Assembly (NCBI GenBank): GCA_003575245.1
Contig: NMQN01000781.1
Span: 1 to 8,690, forward strand
DNA: 8,690 nucleotides
DNA from: Candidatus Atribacteria bacterium 1244-E10-H5-B2
GTDB taxonomy: Bacteria; Atribacterota; JS1; SB-45; 34-128
Direction of reading: 5' to 3'
A program made the position numbers and the translations under genes. This document shows positions 1 through 5,800 of the stretch, one piece after another; positions within the stretch are counted from its first letter, which is position 1, and each line of letters begins with the position of its first letter. The notes beneath the pieces were generated by a model. That model was given only the letters and a program-made list of their open reading frames with translations, ran no database searches and was not told the origin of the DNA.

Positions 1-10
1 TCCCCTTTAA

Positions 11-66
11 GTTAGGCGTTAGTTCTTGGTTGATAGTTGCAAGATGCAAGATACAAGGTGCAAGTT
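11..66. repeat. Degenerate heptamer tandem array (GCAAGAT type)
   Basis: Four adjacent 7-bp units, GCAAGAT twice and then variants ACAAGGT and GCAAGTT, fill 39-66. Reading back in the same 7-bp phase to position 11 gives units that mostly end in GTT (for example GTTAGTT and GATAGTT), so the period may extend across 11-66. The region is non-coding and no repeat-encoded protein is visible. The function is unknown. It resembles the heptanucleotide short tandem repeats known from intergenic DNA of some bacteria such as cyanobacteria; this is an analogy and not an identification. Confidence 0.6.
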
Positions 67-71
67 TATTT

Positions 72-119
72 AGTTACTAGGTTACCCAGTTATCCGGTTT
101 ACCAGTTGGCCAGTTTATT
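72..119 (+). repeat. Octamer tandem array, consensus RGTTNNCC, forward arm
   Basis: Six consecutive 8-bp units with no gaps all begin with AGTT or GGTT, and most of them end in CC. Examples are GGTTACCC at 80-87 and GGTTTACC at 96-103. The same unit family occurs at 199-230 in the opposite orientation, so the two arrays form imperfect inverted arms about 80 bp apart. No coding potential is evident. A cruciform or a long RNA hairpin is possible but not shown. Confidence 0.65.
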
Positions 120-198
120 CTAGTTGTTAATTTCAAATACAGGTTCTTAGTTACAAGAGGAGAGTTAGTTGATACACTTTACAAACTTGATTTTAATT

Positions 199-230
199 CT
201 TCAACCGGGTAACCGGTAAACCAGCTAACC
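199..230 (-). repeat. Octamer tandem array, inverted arm
   Basis: Four gapless octamers each end in AACC on the + strand, for example GGGTAACC at 207-214 and GGTAAACC at 215-222. On the - strand they read GGTTNNNN, the same family as the array at 72-119. Two units are exact reverse complements of units in that array: 207-214 matches 80-87, and 215-222 matches 96-103. This makes a diverged inverted-repeat pair in non-coding DNA. Confidence 0.65.
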
Positions 231-273
231 ATCTTCACGAGATACGAATTTAGTTTTGCACTTTTAGTTTTTC

Positions 274-315
274 ACTATATACTATATACGCTATATGCTA
301 TCTTATATTCTATTG
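274..315. repeat. Degenerate heptamer tandem array (ACTATAT type)
   Basis: Six 7-bp units run in phase. They start with two copies of ACTATAT and continue with ACGCTAT and ATGCTAT, then two more divergent units. The unit is related to the CTATACG heptamers at 343-370 and has the same period as the array at 39-66. No gene overlaps it. Confidence 0.6.
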
Positions 316-342
316 GATTATTTGCGTTTTTGTTCTTTTTTT

Positions 343-370
343 CTATACGCTATACGCTGTACGCTAATAC
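343..370. repeat. Degenerate heptamer tandem array (CTATACG type)
   Basis: CTATACG is repeated twice at 343-356, followed by CTGTACG and a decayed fourth unit, all in 7-bp phase. It appears to be a second block of the unit family at 274-315, separated by about 27 bp of T-rich sequence. The rest of the gene-free stretch, from about 371 to 533, is AT-rich leader with a possible promoter and no other recognisable element. Confidence 0.6.
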
Positions 371-483
371 TATTTTATGTTATCATAATAAAAAATATTT
401 AACAAATTGAGTAATATATATAAATTAAAAAAGAAAAAGAAGGATTTTGAAAATTTTTGTAGAATAATTAAAGCATATTAGTA

Positions 484-489
484 TATAAT
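484..489 (+). promoter_or_regulatory. Possible -10 element for the SPOR-rex unit
   Basis: A perfect TATAAT lies about 60 bp before the first gene, but no good -35 hexamer stands at 16-18 bp. The best nearby candidate, TTGTAG at 457-462, is 21 bp away. In DNA this AT-rich a lone TATAAT can occur by chance. No Rex-type palindrome is seen upstream, so autoregulation of rex from here is not evident. Confidence 0.3.
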
Positions 490-549
490 ATAAAAAACAA
501 GATATAAACTTTTATCTATCCAAAAGTTAGTATAGGAGTATGATTTGAT

Positions 550-1140
550 ATGAGAAAAGCGAGTAGGATTTATAAGAGGAAAAGCAGAAGTAATCTGGAA
601 ACCTTTATAATTTTAATAGGCGCGATAATAATATTGGGTGTGGCCTTTAACTTAGCTAGAGATAGGAGTTATATTCCGCCGGAAGAACCGACAATTGTGA
701 AAGAAGAGAAAGTAGAATCTCCGGTCATAAAAGTTCCTGTTGAGTTACCTCAAAAAGTAACGGTGGAAAAGGGTGAGGAAATGGAGAAATTTCCTGAGGA
801 AGAAATAAAAAAGGAGGTTACTATAGAAGAGGAATCTCCACTTACTGAGCCGAGTGTGATTAAAACTCCAAAAGTAGAACCGGAAGCAAAAGTAGTAAAG
901 GAGTCTGAAATAGTTTCAGACAAGAAGGTGTATACTATTCAGGTAGGAGCTTTTTCAAAAGAAATAAATGCCCAGAATTTAGCTAAAGAGATAAGAGACA
1001 AAGGATACCTAACTTATGTAGTTAAAGGGAAAACCCTTTATAAAGTGCAGGTAGGGGAATTTAAAAGCTATGAGGAAGCCCAAAACATATCGCAAAAATT
1101 AAAAGAATTGGGTTACCCCATCTTTGTAACGACTAGATAA
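550..1140 (+). CDS. Membrane-anchored SPOR-domain protein
   Basis: This 196-residue protein is predicted to bind cell-wall peptidoglycan. SPOR domains recognise glycan strands stripped of stem peptides, usually at division sites. The N-terminus is basic (residues 1-14) and is followed by one hydrophobic segment at about 18-35, which indicates a cytoplasmic start and an external body. Residues 40-125 form a low-complexity linker rich in Pro, Glu, Val and Lys. The SPOR domain fills about 125-196 and shows its two pseudo-repeats, YTIQVGAF at 128-135 and YKVQVGEF at 164-171, with the typical downstream A-x-x-L-x-x-x-L helices. AGGAG at 534-538 supports the start. The stop lies 11 bp before rex, so the two are probably co-transcribed. 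The family is clear, but the specific role (division, envelope stress or lysis) is not determined. No catalytic domain is present. Confidence 0.85.
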   Translation: MRKASRIYKRKSRSNLETFIILIGAIIILGVAFNLARDRSYIPPEEPTIVKEEKVESPVIKVPVELPQKVTVEKGEEMEKFPEEEIKKEVTIEEESPLTEPSVIKTPKVEPEAKVVKESEIVSDKKVYTIQVGAFSKEINAQNLAKEIRDKGYLTYVVKGKTLYKVQVGEFKSYEEAQNISQKLKELGYPIFVTTR

Positions 1141-1151
1141 GAAAAGGAAAT

Positions 1152-1793
1152 ATGAGTTTGAAGAAAAAAAATATTCCTTCCGTCACAATAAATCGGTTAT
1201 CTATTTACCATAGGTGTTTGGAAAAAATTTTAGAAACACAAAATGGAGAAGATTTAAAAATAATTTCCTCATTTAAAATTGAGGAAATGACCGGAATAAA
1301 TTCAGCACAAATTCGTAAAGATCTGGCTTATTTCGGAGAATTCGGTAAAAGAGGACTTGGATATCCTTTAATAGATCTTAGCCGAGAATTAAAAAAGATA
1401 TTAGGATTAGATAAAAAGTGGTCAGTTATTATTGCCGGAGCAGGGAATTTAGGCAAGGCCTTAGTAAAGTATAAAGGTTTTCAGAAAAGGGGCTTTATAA
1501 TCAAGGGAATTTTTGATAATAATCCCTCGAAAATTGGCAAGAAACTTGGCCATATTTTTATTTACGATATAAAAGAGATAGAAAAAATTATCCAGGCGGA
1601 AAATATAAATATTGGAATATTAGTAGTGCCAGCTGATTCAGCCCAGGAAGTGGCAGATAAAATGGTTGCAGGTGGGATTAAAGCTATTTTAAATTTTGCC
1701 CCCGTTCATATTTTTTTGCCCCCGGAAATTAAAATACACAATGTAGACTTATCTATTGAATTTGAAGGGTTGACATACTATCTGTCTTGGTGA
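1152..1793 (+). CDS. rex: Redox-sensing transcriptional repressor Rex
   Basis: Rex is a cytoplasmic homodimer that binds operators when NAD+ is abundant and releases them when NADH rises, controlling fermentation and electron-disposal genes. The length of 213 residues is normal for the family. Residues about 8-80 are the winged helix: SAQIRKDLAYFGEFGKRGLG at 51-70 carries the recognition helix (Q-x-R-K-D-L) and the wing (G-K-R-G-x-G-Y). Residues about 90-200 are a Rossmann domain with the dinucleotide loop GAGNLG at 96-101 and an acidic residue (Asp122) at the end of the second strand, expected to hold the adenosine ribose. The C-terminal helix, ending near EFEGLTYYLSW, is the domain-swapped dimer element. 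The start has a short purine-rich ribosome site (AAAAGGA, 1142-1148). A Rex-type operator lies 20 bp past the stop, in front of the hydrogenase operon, which makes that operon the obvious target. Confidence 0.95.
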   Translation: MSLKKKNIPSVTINRLSIYHRCLEKILETQNGEDLKIISSFKIEEMTGINSAQIRKDLAYFGEFGKRGLGYPLIDLSRELKKILGLDKKWSVIIAGAGNLGKALVKYKGFQKRGFIIKGIFDNNPSKIGKKLGHIFIYDIKEIEKIIQAENINIGILVVPADSAQEVADKMVAGGIKAILNFAPVHIFLPPEIKIHNVDLSIEFEGLTYYLSW

Positions 1794-1799
1794 TATAAT
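1770..1799 (+). promoter_or_regulatory. Strong sigma-70-type promoter of the hydrogenase operon
   Basis: A perfect -35 (TTGACA, 1770-1775) and a perfect -10 (TATAAT, 1794-1799) are 18 bp apart. The -10 is also extended (TG at 1791-1792, one base before it). The -35 lies inside the 3' end of rex, and the rex stop codon TGA supplies the extended -10 bases. Transcription would start near 1806-1808, giving a leader of about 190 bases before the first hydrogenase-operon gene. The Rex-type operator begins only a few bases downstream of that start, an arrangement expected for repression by a road-block or by excluding RNA polymerase. Confidence 0.8.
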
Positions 1800-1813
1800 A
1801 ATTTCGTATTTTG

Positions 1814-1833
1814 TTTGTGATAATTTTCACAAA
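1814..1833 (+). promoter_or_regulatory. Rex operator (Rex box)
   Basis: The core is TTGTGA (1815-1820), six bases, TCACAA (1827-1832). The arms are a perfect inverted repeat, extended by one further T/A pair on each side, and only one base pair of the 20-bp palindrome is mismatched. This matches the Rex consensus TTGTGA-N6-TCACAA known from Gram-positive bacteria. It sits between rex and the hydrogenase operon, just after the predicted start of transcription. The CRP consensus TGTGA-N6-TCACA is contained in the same pattern, so a CRP/FNR-family factor cannot be excluded from the motif alone, but the adjacent rex gene favours Rex. Confidence 0.85.
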
Positions 1834-1930
1834 ATAATAGCAGATGATTTAATAAAAATGAAAAACAGTAGTCAATGTATATTTTAAGCAAGAACCAAAG
1901 AATTTAGATAAAGAGAATATTAAAAAAGTG

Positions 1931-1955
1931 CTTAAATAAATAATATAAATTTAAG
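1931..1955 (+). repeat. Small inverted repeat in the hydrogenase-operon leader
   Basis: CTTAAAT (1931-1937) and ATTTAAG (1949-1955) are exact reverse complements with an 11-base spacer, in the untranslated leader about 45 bases before the first operon gene. The stem would be weak because it is almost all A-T, and no T run follows, so it is not a terminator. It could be a second regulator site or chance. The remainder of 1834-1998 is AT-rich and shows nothing else recognisable. Confidence 0.3.
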
Positions 1956-1998
1956 AAAGCTAAAATGCCGCAATTATTTTACAAGGGGAAGCACTAAT

Positions 1999-3024
1999 AT
2001 GCAGTATATTTCTTCTAGTAATTTTGCAAAATTACTAGAAAATTTAAAGAACGATTATGATGTTTACGTCCCTGTCAAAAAGGACGATCAGTATTTTTAT
2101 AAAAAGTATATTGACTTCACTGATGATATTGTTATCGGTGAGGTGCGAGCCTTTGAACCACTAAAATCTTTTTTCTTCCGTGCACGTGAAATCGTTGCCG
2201 AAAACTTCAAATCTGATATTTCTCATACAATCCAGAAACCTTATTGTATAGTTGGTGTGAAAGCTTGTGACCTAAAAGGATTGCAAATACAGGATTATGT
2301 TTTTGAAAATCATGATTATCAGGATCCTTTCTACATTAATATGCGTAAAGATAACCTCATCATTTCTGCCGATTGTACTTCTACTATAGATACATGTTTT
2401 TGCCTCGCACTAAATGTTAAACCTTATCCCTTTGAAAATTTCGATATAAATCTTTCGGCAATAGGAGAAGGTTTTATTATCGAAGTTGGTTCACAAAAGG
2501 GTAAGATCCTTGTTGGAAAATACTCTTCTCTTTTTAAAGAAGTGAAAGAAGAATTTATTTCCCAAAGAAACAAACATAGGAAAAAAGTTAATAAAGCAGT
2601 GGAAGAAAATATAAAACAAAACGATATACCACATCAAGATTCATTTAAGAACATTATAGAAAGAGGGTACGAATCTAATATCTGGGCTGATGAAGCGAAT
2701 AATTGTGTTGAGTGTGGAGCGTGTAATACAATCTGTCCTACGTGCCATTGTTTTTTACTTTATGACCAGAAAAGTGAAAATAAGATGGCACGTTTGCGTA
2801 TTTGGGATTCCTGTATGATAAAAGATTTTGCTCAGGTTGCAGGAGGCGCAAATCCCCGTCCAGAATTATGGATGAGATTGAGGAACAGATTTGAAAAGAA
2901 ATTTGATTTTTTCCCAAAAGTTGCTGATATTTATGCTTGTACAGGTTGTGGCCGTTGTATATCTGCTTGTCCGGCAAAAATAGATATAAGAAAAATCCTT
3001 AAGAGATTGGTACATGATGAATAA
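1999..3024 (+). CDS. hydB: 4Fe-4S dicluster subunit, sulfhydrogenase beta / AsrA-like
   Basis: This 341-residue cytoplasmic iron-sulfur protein should relay electrons between the flavin subunit encoded next and the hydrogenase. The C-terminal half has two clear 4Fe-4S motifs: C236-x2-C239-x2-C242-x3-C246-P, followed by TCHCF with Cys249 and Cys251, and C314-x2-C317-x2-C320-x3-C324-P. Between them is the family signature R-x-R-x-W-D-S-C (Cys272) with D-F-A-x-V-A-G-G. The N-terminal domain has the family's VGVKACDLKG (Cys90) and a Cys-rich segment with Cys126, Cys133 and Cys135, possibly a further cluster site. Length and motifs fit the beta subunit of Pyrococcus-type sulfhydrogenase and anaerobic sulfite reductase subunit A. 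A siroheme sulfite reductase subunit is not seen here, and hydrogenase genes follow, so the hydrogenase role is favoured. AAGGGGAA at 1983-1990 supports the start. It is the first gene of the operon and overlaps the next by 11 bases. Confidence 0.85.
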   Translation: MQYISSSNFAKLLENLKNDYDVYVPVKKDDQYFYKKYIDFTDDIVIGEVRAFEPLKSFFFRAREIVAENFKSDISHTIQKPYCIVGVKACDLKGLQIQDYVFENHDYQDPFYINMRKDNLIISADCTSTIDTCFCLALNVKPYPFENFDINLSAIGEGFIIEVGSQKGKILVGKYSSLFKEVKEEFISQRNKHRKKVNKAVEENIKQNDIPHQDSFKNIIERGYESNIWADEANNCVECGACNTICPTCHCFLLYDQKSENKMARLRIWDSCMIKDFAQVAGGANPRPELWMRLRNRFEKKFDFFPKVADIYACTGCGRCISACPAKIDIRKILKRLVHDE

Positions 3025-3841
3025 GATTGAAAATCCATATAGGCCTATTAAGGCTGAAATTACAGAAGTCATATCTGAAACACCTACTATAAAGACGATA
3101 AGGATTGTACCAGAAGAACCGATAACCTTCGAAACAGGCCAGTTTATAGAGCTGACCATTCCGGGGATTGGTGAGGCTCCTTTTACCCCCTCATCAAGGC
3201 CTGCTATGAAAGATATAATGGAAATTACTATTATGAGTGTAGGTAAGGTTACCGAAAAGGTCCATGAACTTAAAAATGGTGATATTGTAGGTGTGAGAGG
3301 ACCTTTCGGGAAAGGTTATCCTATGGATAGGTTTAAAGGCAAGGAAATATTAGTTGTAGGCGGCGGATGCGGATTTGCACCTATTAGAAGTTTGATGTAT
3401 GAACTTTTTGATAGGAGTGGAGAATTTAAAAAATTATTTTTTAGAGGTGGTTGCAAGACACCTCAGGAGTTGCTATATAGAGGTGAAATAGCTGATTGGG
3501 CTAAACAAAAAGATTTAGATATTAAACTTACTGTAGACAAAGGTGATAGCGGGTGGAAAGGGAATGTAGGTGTTGTGACTACTATTTTAGAAGATACAGA
3601 TATGGATTATAAAAATGGTATTGCTATTGTTTGTGGACCGCCAATAATGATGAAGTTTTCGATTAAAAAGCTAATTGAAATGGGCTTTAAAGAAGAGAAT
3701 ATATACCTTTCAATGGAGAAGAATATGTCATGTGGTATAGGAAAATGTGGTCATTGTAGAATAGGGACATATTATGTTTGCAAAGATGGTCCTGTTTTTA
3801 CTTATGATAAGATAAAAAATTTTTCAAATATATGGGATTAG
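3014..3841 (+). CDS. hydG: FAD/NAD(P)-binding 2Fe-2S subunit, sulfhydrogenase gamma / AsrB-like
   Basis: This 275-residue ferredoxin-NADP reductase-fold protein is the likely NAD(P)H entry or exit point of the complex. Residues about 10-105 form the flavin-binding barrel, with GQFIELTIPGIGEAPFTPSS (42-61) and RGPFGKGYP (95-103) contacting FAD in relatives. Residues about 110-235 form the nucleotide domain, with the loop VVGGGCGFAPIRSL (114-127) and VCGPPIMM (206-213). The C-terminal end binds a 2Fe-2S cluster through Cys240, Cys245, Cys248 and Cys256 (C-G-I-G-K-C-G-H-C, then Y-V-C-K-D-G-P-V-F). The same architecture occurs in the sulfhydrogenase gamma subunit, AsrB and dihydroorotate dehydrogenase PyrK. 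Pairing with a HydB-like gene excludes PyrK. The sequence does not tell NADH from NADPH, although Rex control suggests NADH. A second ATG at 3017 could be the true start. Confidence 0.85.
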   Translation: MMNKIENPYRPIKAEITEVISETPTIKTIRIVPEEPITFETGQFIELTIPGIGEAPFTPSSRPAMKDIMEITIMSVGKVTEKVHELKNGDIVGVRGPFGKGYPMDRFKGKEILVVGGGCGFAPIRSLMYELFDRSGEFKKLFFRGGCKTPQELLYRGEIADWAKQKDLDIKLTVDKGDSGWKGNVGVVTTILEDTDMDYKNGIAIVCGPPIMMKFSIKKLIEMGFKEENIYLSMEKNMSCGIGKCGHCRIGTYYVCKDGPVFTYDKIKNFSNIWD

Positions 3842-4395
3842 ATATGTACACAAGCGCAGAACAAATTCATCAGGAAAAATTAAACATTAAGCCAAAAAAA
3901 GGCAAGGATTTAAGGCTCTTTATAGATCTTGATATTTGTGCCTCTGGTGAGTGTAAAGAATGTGTTATCAATTGTAGTTATTTTTATCATCCAGATAATA
4001 ATGGTATTATTTCTATAATAGAGCTTGCAACCTATGCATTGGTATGCCGTAAATGTGAAGAGCCGCACTGTGTTAATGCTTGCCCGGTAGAGGCAATTGA
4101 ACAACAGGAGGATAAGTTATTAATAAGACACAATATGAAATGTATAAGCTGTAAATCATGTTCCCATGCTTGTCCTTATGGTACAATATATCCTGAAAAT
4201 GTTCCGTTATTAATTCATAATTGTGATTTTTGTCTTGATAGAAGAAAACAGAAAGATGAATTGTTATGTGTAAAGAGCTGCCCTTATGGTGCTTTAAGTT
4301 TAAAAAAAGGTGATATTAAACTGGACGAAAATACTTTTTTAGTTGGTGATAACATTATAGTTCACTCAATTCATTGGAATAGAGAGAAAGCATGA
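3832..4395 (+). CDS. Four-cluster 4Fe-4S ferredoxin subunit, HycB/HydN/CooF-like
   Basis: This 187-residue electron-transfer protein has sixteen cysteines in four groups, enough for four [4Fe-4S] clusters: C36-x4-C41-x2-C44-x3-C48; C72-x2-C75-x4-C80-x3-C84-P; C104-x2-C107-x2-C110-x3-C114-P; and C131-x2-C134-x11-C146-x3-C150-P. This is the DmsB/HycB/CooF layout. HycB and CooF carry electrons from formate or CO dehydrogenase to group 4 hydrogenases. Here the neighbours suggest it links the HydB/HydG pair to the hydrogenase small subunit. There is no signal peptide or membrane segment, so it should be cytoplasmic. It overlaps hydG by 10 bases and ends in an ATGA overlap with the next gene, indicating translational coupling. 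No good ribosome site precedes ATG 3832, and the in-frame ATG at 3844, preceded by GGGATTAG, is a plausible alternative start. Confidence 0.85.
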   Translation: MGLDMYTSAEQIHQEKLNIKPKKGKDLRLFIDLDICASGECKECVINCSYFYHPDNNGIISIIELATYALVCRKCEEPHCVNACPVEAIEQQEDKLLIRHNMKCISCKSCSHACPYGTIYPENVPLLIHNCDFCLDRRKQKDELLCVKSCPYGALSLKKGDIKLDENTFLVGDNIIVHSIHWNREKA

Positions 4396-5315
4396 TTTAT
4401 ATTTTTTATTTTTTATTTTTTGGATTTCTATTAACAGCCATTATTGGACTTTTAGCCAGTTGGATAGATAGAAAGGTTACAGCGAAGGTTCAATATCGTG
4501 TGGGTCCACCTCTTTTGCAACCATTGATAGATATTGTAAAGCTTTTAGGTAAGGAAACACTTATTCCAGAAGGTTCATCAAAGATAACGTTCTTGATGGC
4601 CCCAGTTATTGGATTGGCAAGCGTGATATTAGTATCTACTTTATTATGGATTAATAATATTTATCCTGCAAAGAGTTTTTTGGGTGATTTAATAGTAGTA
4701 TTATATCTTTTGGTTATCCCTTCTATAAGTATTATTATGGGTGGTTTTGCATCAAGAAATCCACTTGCAAGTTTAGGTGCATCAAGAGAGATGAAGCTCG
4801 TATTAGGTTATGAACTTCCTTTTATACTTGCAATACTAGTTGCAGTAATAAAATCTGGATTTACTTTTAGACTTGGTGAGATATTAACTTTTCAAGCACA
4901 GAATGGGGCGTTTGTTAGAAGTTGGTCTGGTACTTTAGCACTAATTGTGGCAATAATATGTATGCAAGCGAAATTAGCGCTAGTTCCTTTCGACATTCCT
5001 GAAGCAGAGACAGAGATCGTGGGTGGTCCATTAATAGAATATTCGGGTTCTGGACTTGCTATTTATAGACTTATGAAGAATATGCTTATGTTTACAGTTC
5101 CATTCTTTTTGATAATTGTATTTATTGGTGGTTTAAGGCTTGATGGCATACATCTCTTGTATGGTGTGTTAAAATATATTGGGTTAGTCGCCTTGATGAC
5201 GGTTATAAGAAATACTAATCCTCGGATAAGAATTGACCAGGCCGTCAAGTTTTTCTGGGGCCCCATGACTATAATTGCTATAATAGCTATAATATTGGCA
5301 TTATTAGGAAGATGA
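4392..5315 (+). CDS. Hydrogenase membrane subunit, NuoH/EchB/HycD family
   Basis: This 307-residue integral membrane protein anchors the hydrogenase arm and forms the start of the ion-conducting path, as NuoH does in complex I. About seven or eight hydrophobic segments are visible, for example at about 3-23, 66-87, 99-119, 137-155, 180-200, 232-248, 258-272 and 290-306. Family signatures are present: D26-R-K-V, then QYRVGPP at 34-40 and KLLGKETLIPEG at 50-61 in the first cytoplasmic loop; PFDIPEAETEI at 199-209; EYSG at 216-219; and R-x-R-x-D-Q at 278-283. Acidic residues Glu141, Glu204, Glu206 and Glu208 are candidates for the proton path near the quinone-like cavity. Length matches EchB and HycD (about 300). 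Translation is coupled to the preceding gene through ATGA, and the stop is 1 base before the next ATG. Confidence 0.92.
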   Translation: MIYIFYFLFFGFLLTAIIGLLASWIDRKVTAKVQYRVGPPLLQPLIDIVKLLGKETLIPEGSSKITFLMAPVIGLASVILVSTLLWINNIYPAKSFLGDLIVVLYLLVIPSISIIMGGFASRNPLASLGASREMKLVLGYELPFILAILVAVIKSGFTFRLGEILTFQAQNGAFVRSWSGTLALIVAIICMQAKLALVPFDIPEAETEIVGGPLIEYSGSGLAIYRLMKNMLMFTVPFFLIIVFIGGLRLDGIHLLYGVLKYIGLVALMTVIRNTNPRIRIDQAVKFFWGPMTIIAIIAIILALLGR

Positions 5316-5316
5316 T

Positions 5317-5751
5317 ATGAGTATAAAATTAAAAGCACTTCTAAAATCGCCGTGGGTATTTCATTTGTCTACAGGTAGTTGTAACAATTGCGATATTGAA
5401 ATACTGGACTGCCTTACTCCGAGATTCGATATCGAGAGGTTTGGCATGCTTCTTGTAGGGAGTATAAAACACGCTGATGTTCTTTTAATTACTGGTTCAG
5501 GTAATCGGAAGTCGATGGAAAGGGCAAAAAGACTATATGAACAAATGCCAAAACCAGGCCTTGTGGTAGCAGTAGGAGAATGTTCTTTATCAAGAGGTAT
5601 GTTTATTCACAGTTATAACTGTCCTGTTCCGATAGACAAGGTTATTCCTGTCGATGTTTATATACCGGGTTGCCCCCCCAAGCCAGAGGCAATTATTGCC
5701 GGTGTAGTAAAGTTAATTGAGAAAGTTAAAAAAGATACTGCGAAAAAGTGA
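5317..5751 (+). CDS. [NiFe]-hydrogenase small subunit, EchC/HycG/NuoB family
   Basis: This 144-residue protein carries the proximal [4Fe-4S] cluster that passes electrons to the NiFe site. The four expected ligands are visible: Cys22 and Cys25 (S-C-N-N-C-D-I-E), Cys89 (G-E-C) and Cys119 (P-G-C-P-P-K-P-E). The C-N-x-C-D-I-E form is typical of group 4 hydrogenases, whereas complex I NuoB uses adjacent cysteines. There is no Tat signal, which fits a cytoplasm-facing enzyme. The length agrees with EchC, with no extra ferredoxin domain. AGGAAG at 5306-5311 precedes the start, 1 base after the NuoH-like gene. A seven-C run at 5673-5679 encodes the conserved C-P-P and keeps the frame. Confidence 0.93.
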   Translation: MSIKLKALLKSPWVFHLSTGSCNNCDIEILDCLTPRFDIERFGMLLVGSIKHADVLLITGSGNRKSMERAKRLYEQMPKPGLVVAVGECSLSRGMFIHSYNCPVPIDKVIPVDVYIPGCPPKPEAIIAGVVKLIEKVKKDTAKK

Positions 5752-5800
5752 TCAGTTCGACTACATTGATTATCATACTTAACGACAAAGGAGACGGAGC

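Noticed and set aside
11..370. Upstream repeats as a CRISPR array
   Set aside because: The units are 7-8 bp, contiguous and degenerate, with no 25-40 bp repeats or unique spacers.
1814..1833. The palindrome after rex as a transcription terminator
   Set aside because: The stem is AT-rich and no T run follows it. Its match to the Rex operator and its position after a strong promoter explain it better.
1858..1887. Nine-codon open frame (MKNSSQCIF) in the hydrogenase-operon leader as a leader peptide
   Set aside because: It has no ribosome site, no codon bias or repeat of a regulatory codon, and no attenuator hairpin; it is expected by chance in AT-rich DNA.
2738..3159. Two - strand open frames (2738-2977 and 2866-3159)
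   Set aside because: They lie opposite the strongly supported hydB and hydG genes, show no family motif and have no ribosome site; they are shadows of the coding strand.
1999..3841. First two operon genes as anaerobic sulfite reductase AsrA and AsrB
   Set aside because: The motifs fit both families, but a siroheme/4Fe-4S AsrC subunit is absent here and the genes overlap directly into a hydrogenase operon, so sulfite reduction is less likely.
3910..4104. - strand open frame inside the polyferredoxin gene
   Set aside because: It is antisense to the Cys-rich coding sequence with no independent support.
5063..5338. - strand hydrophobic open frame
   Set aside because: Its hydrophobic character mirrors the NuoH-like membrane gene on the other strand.
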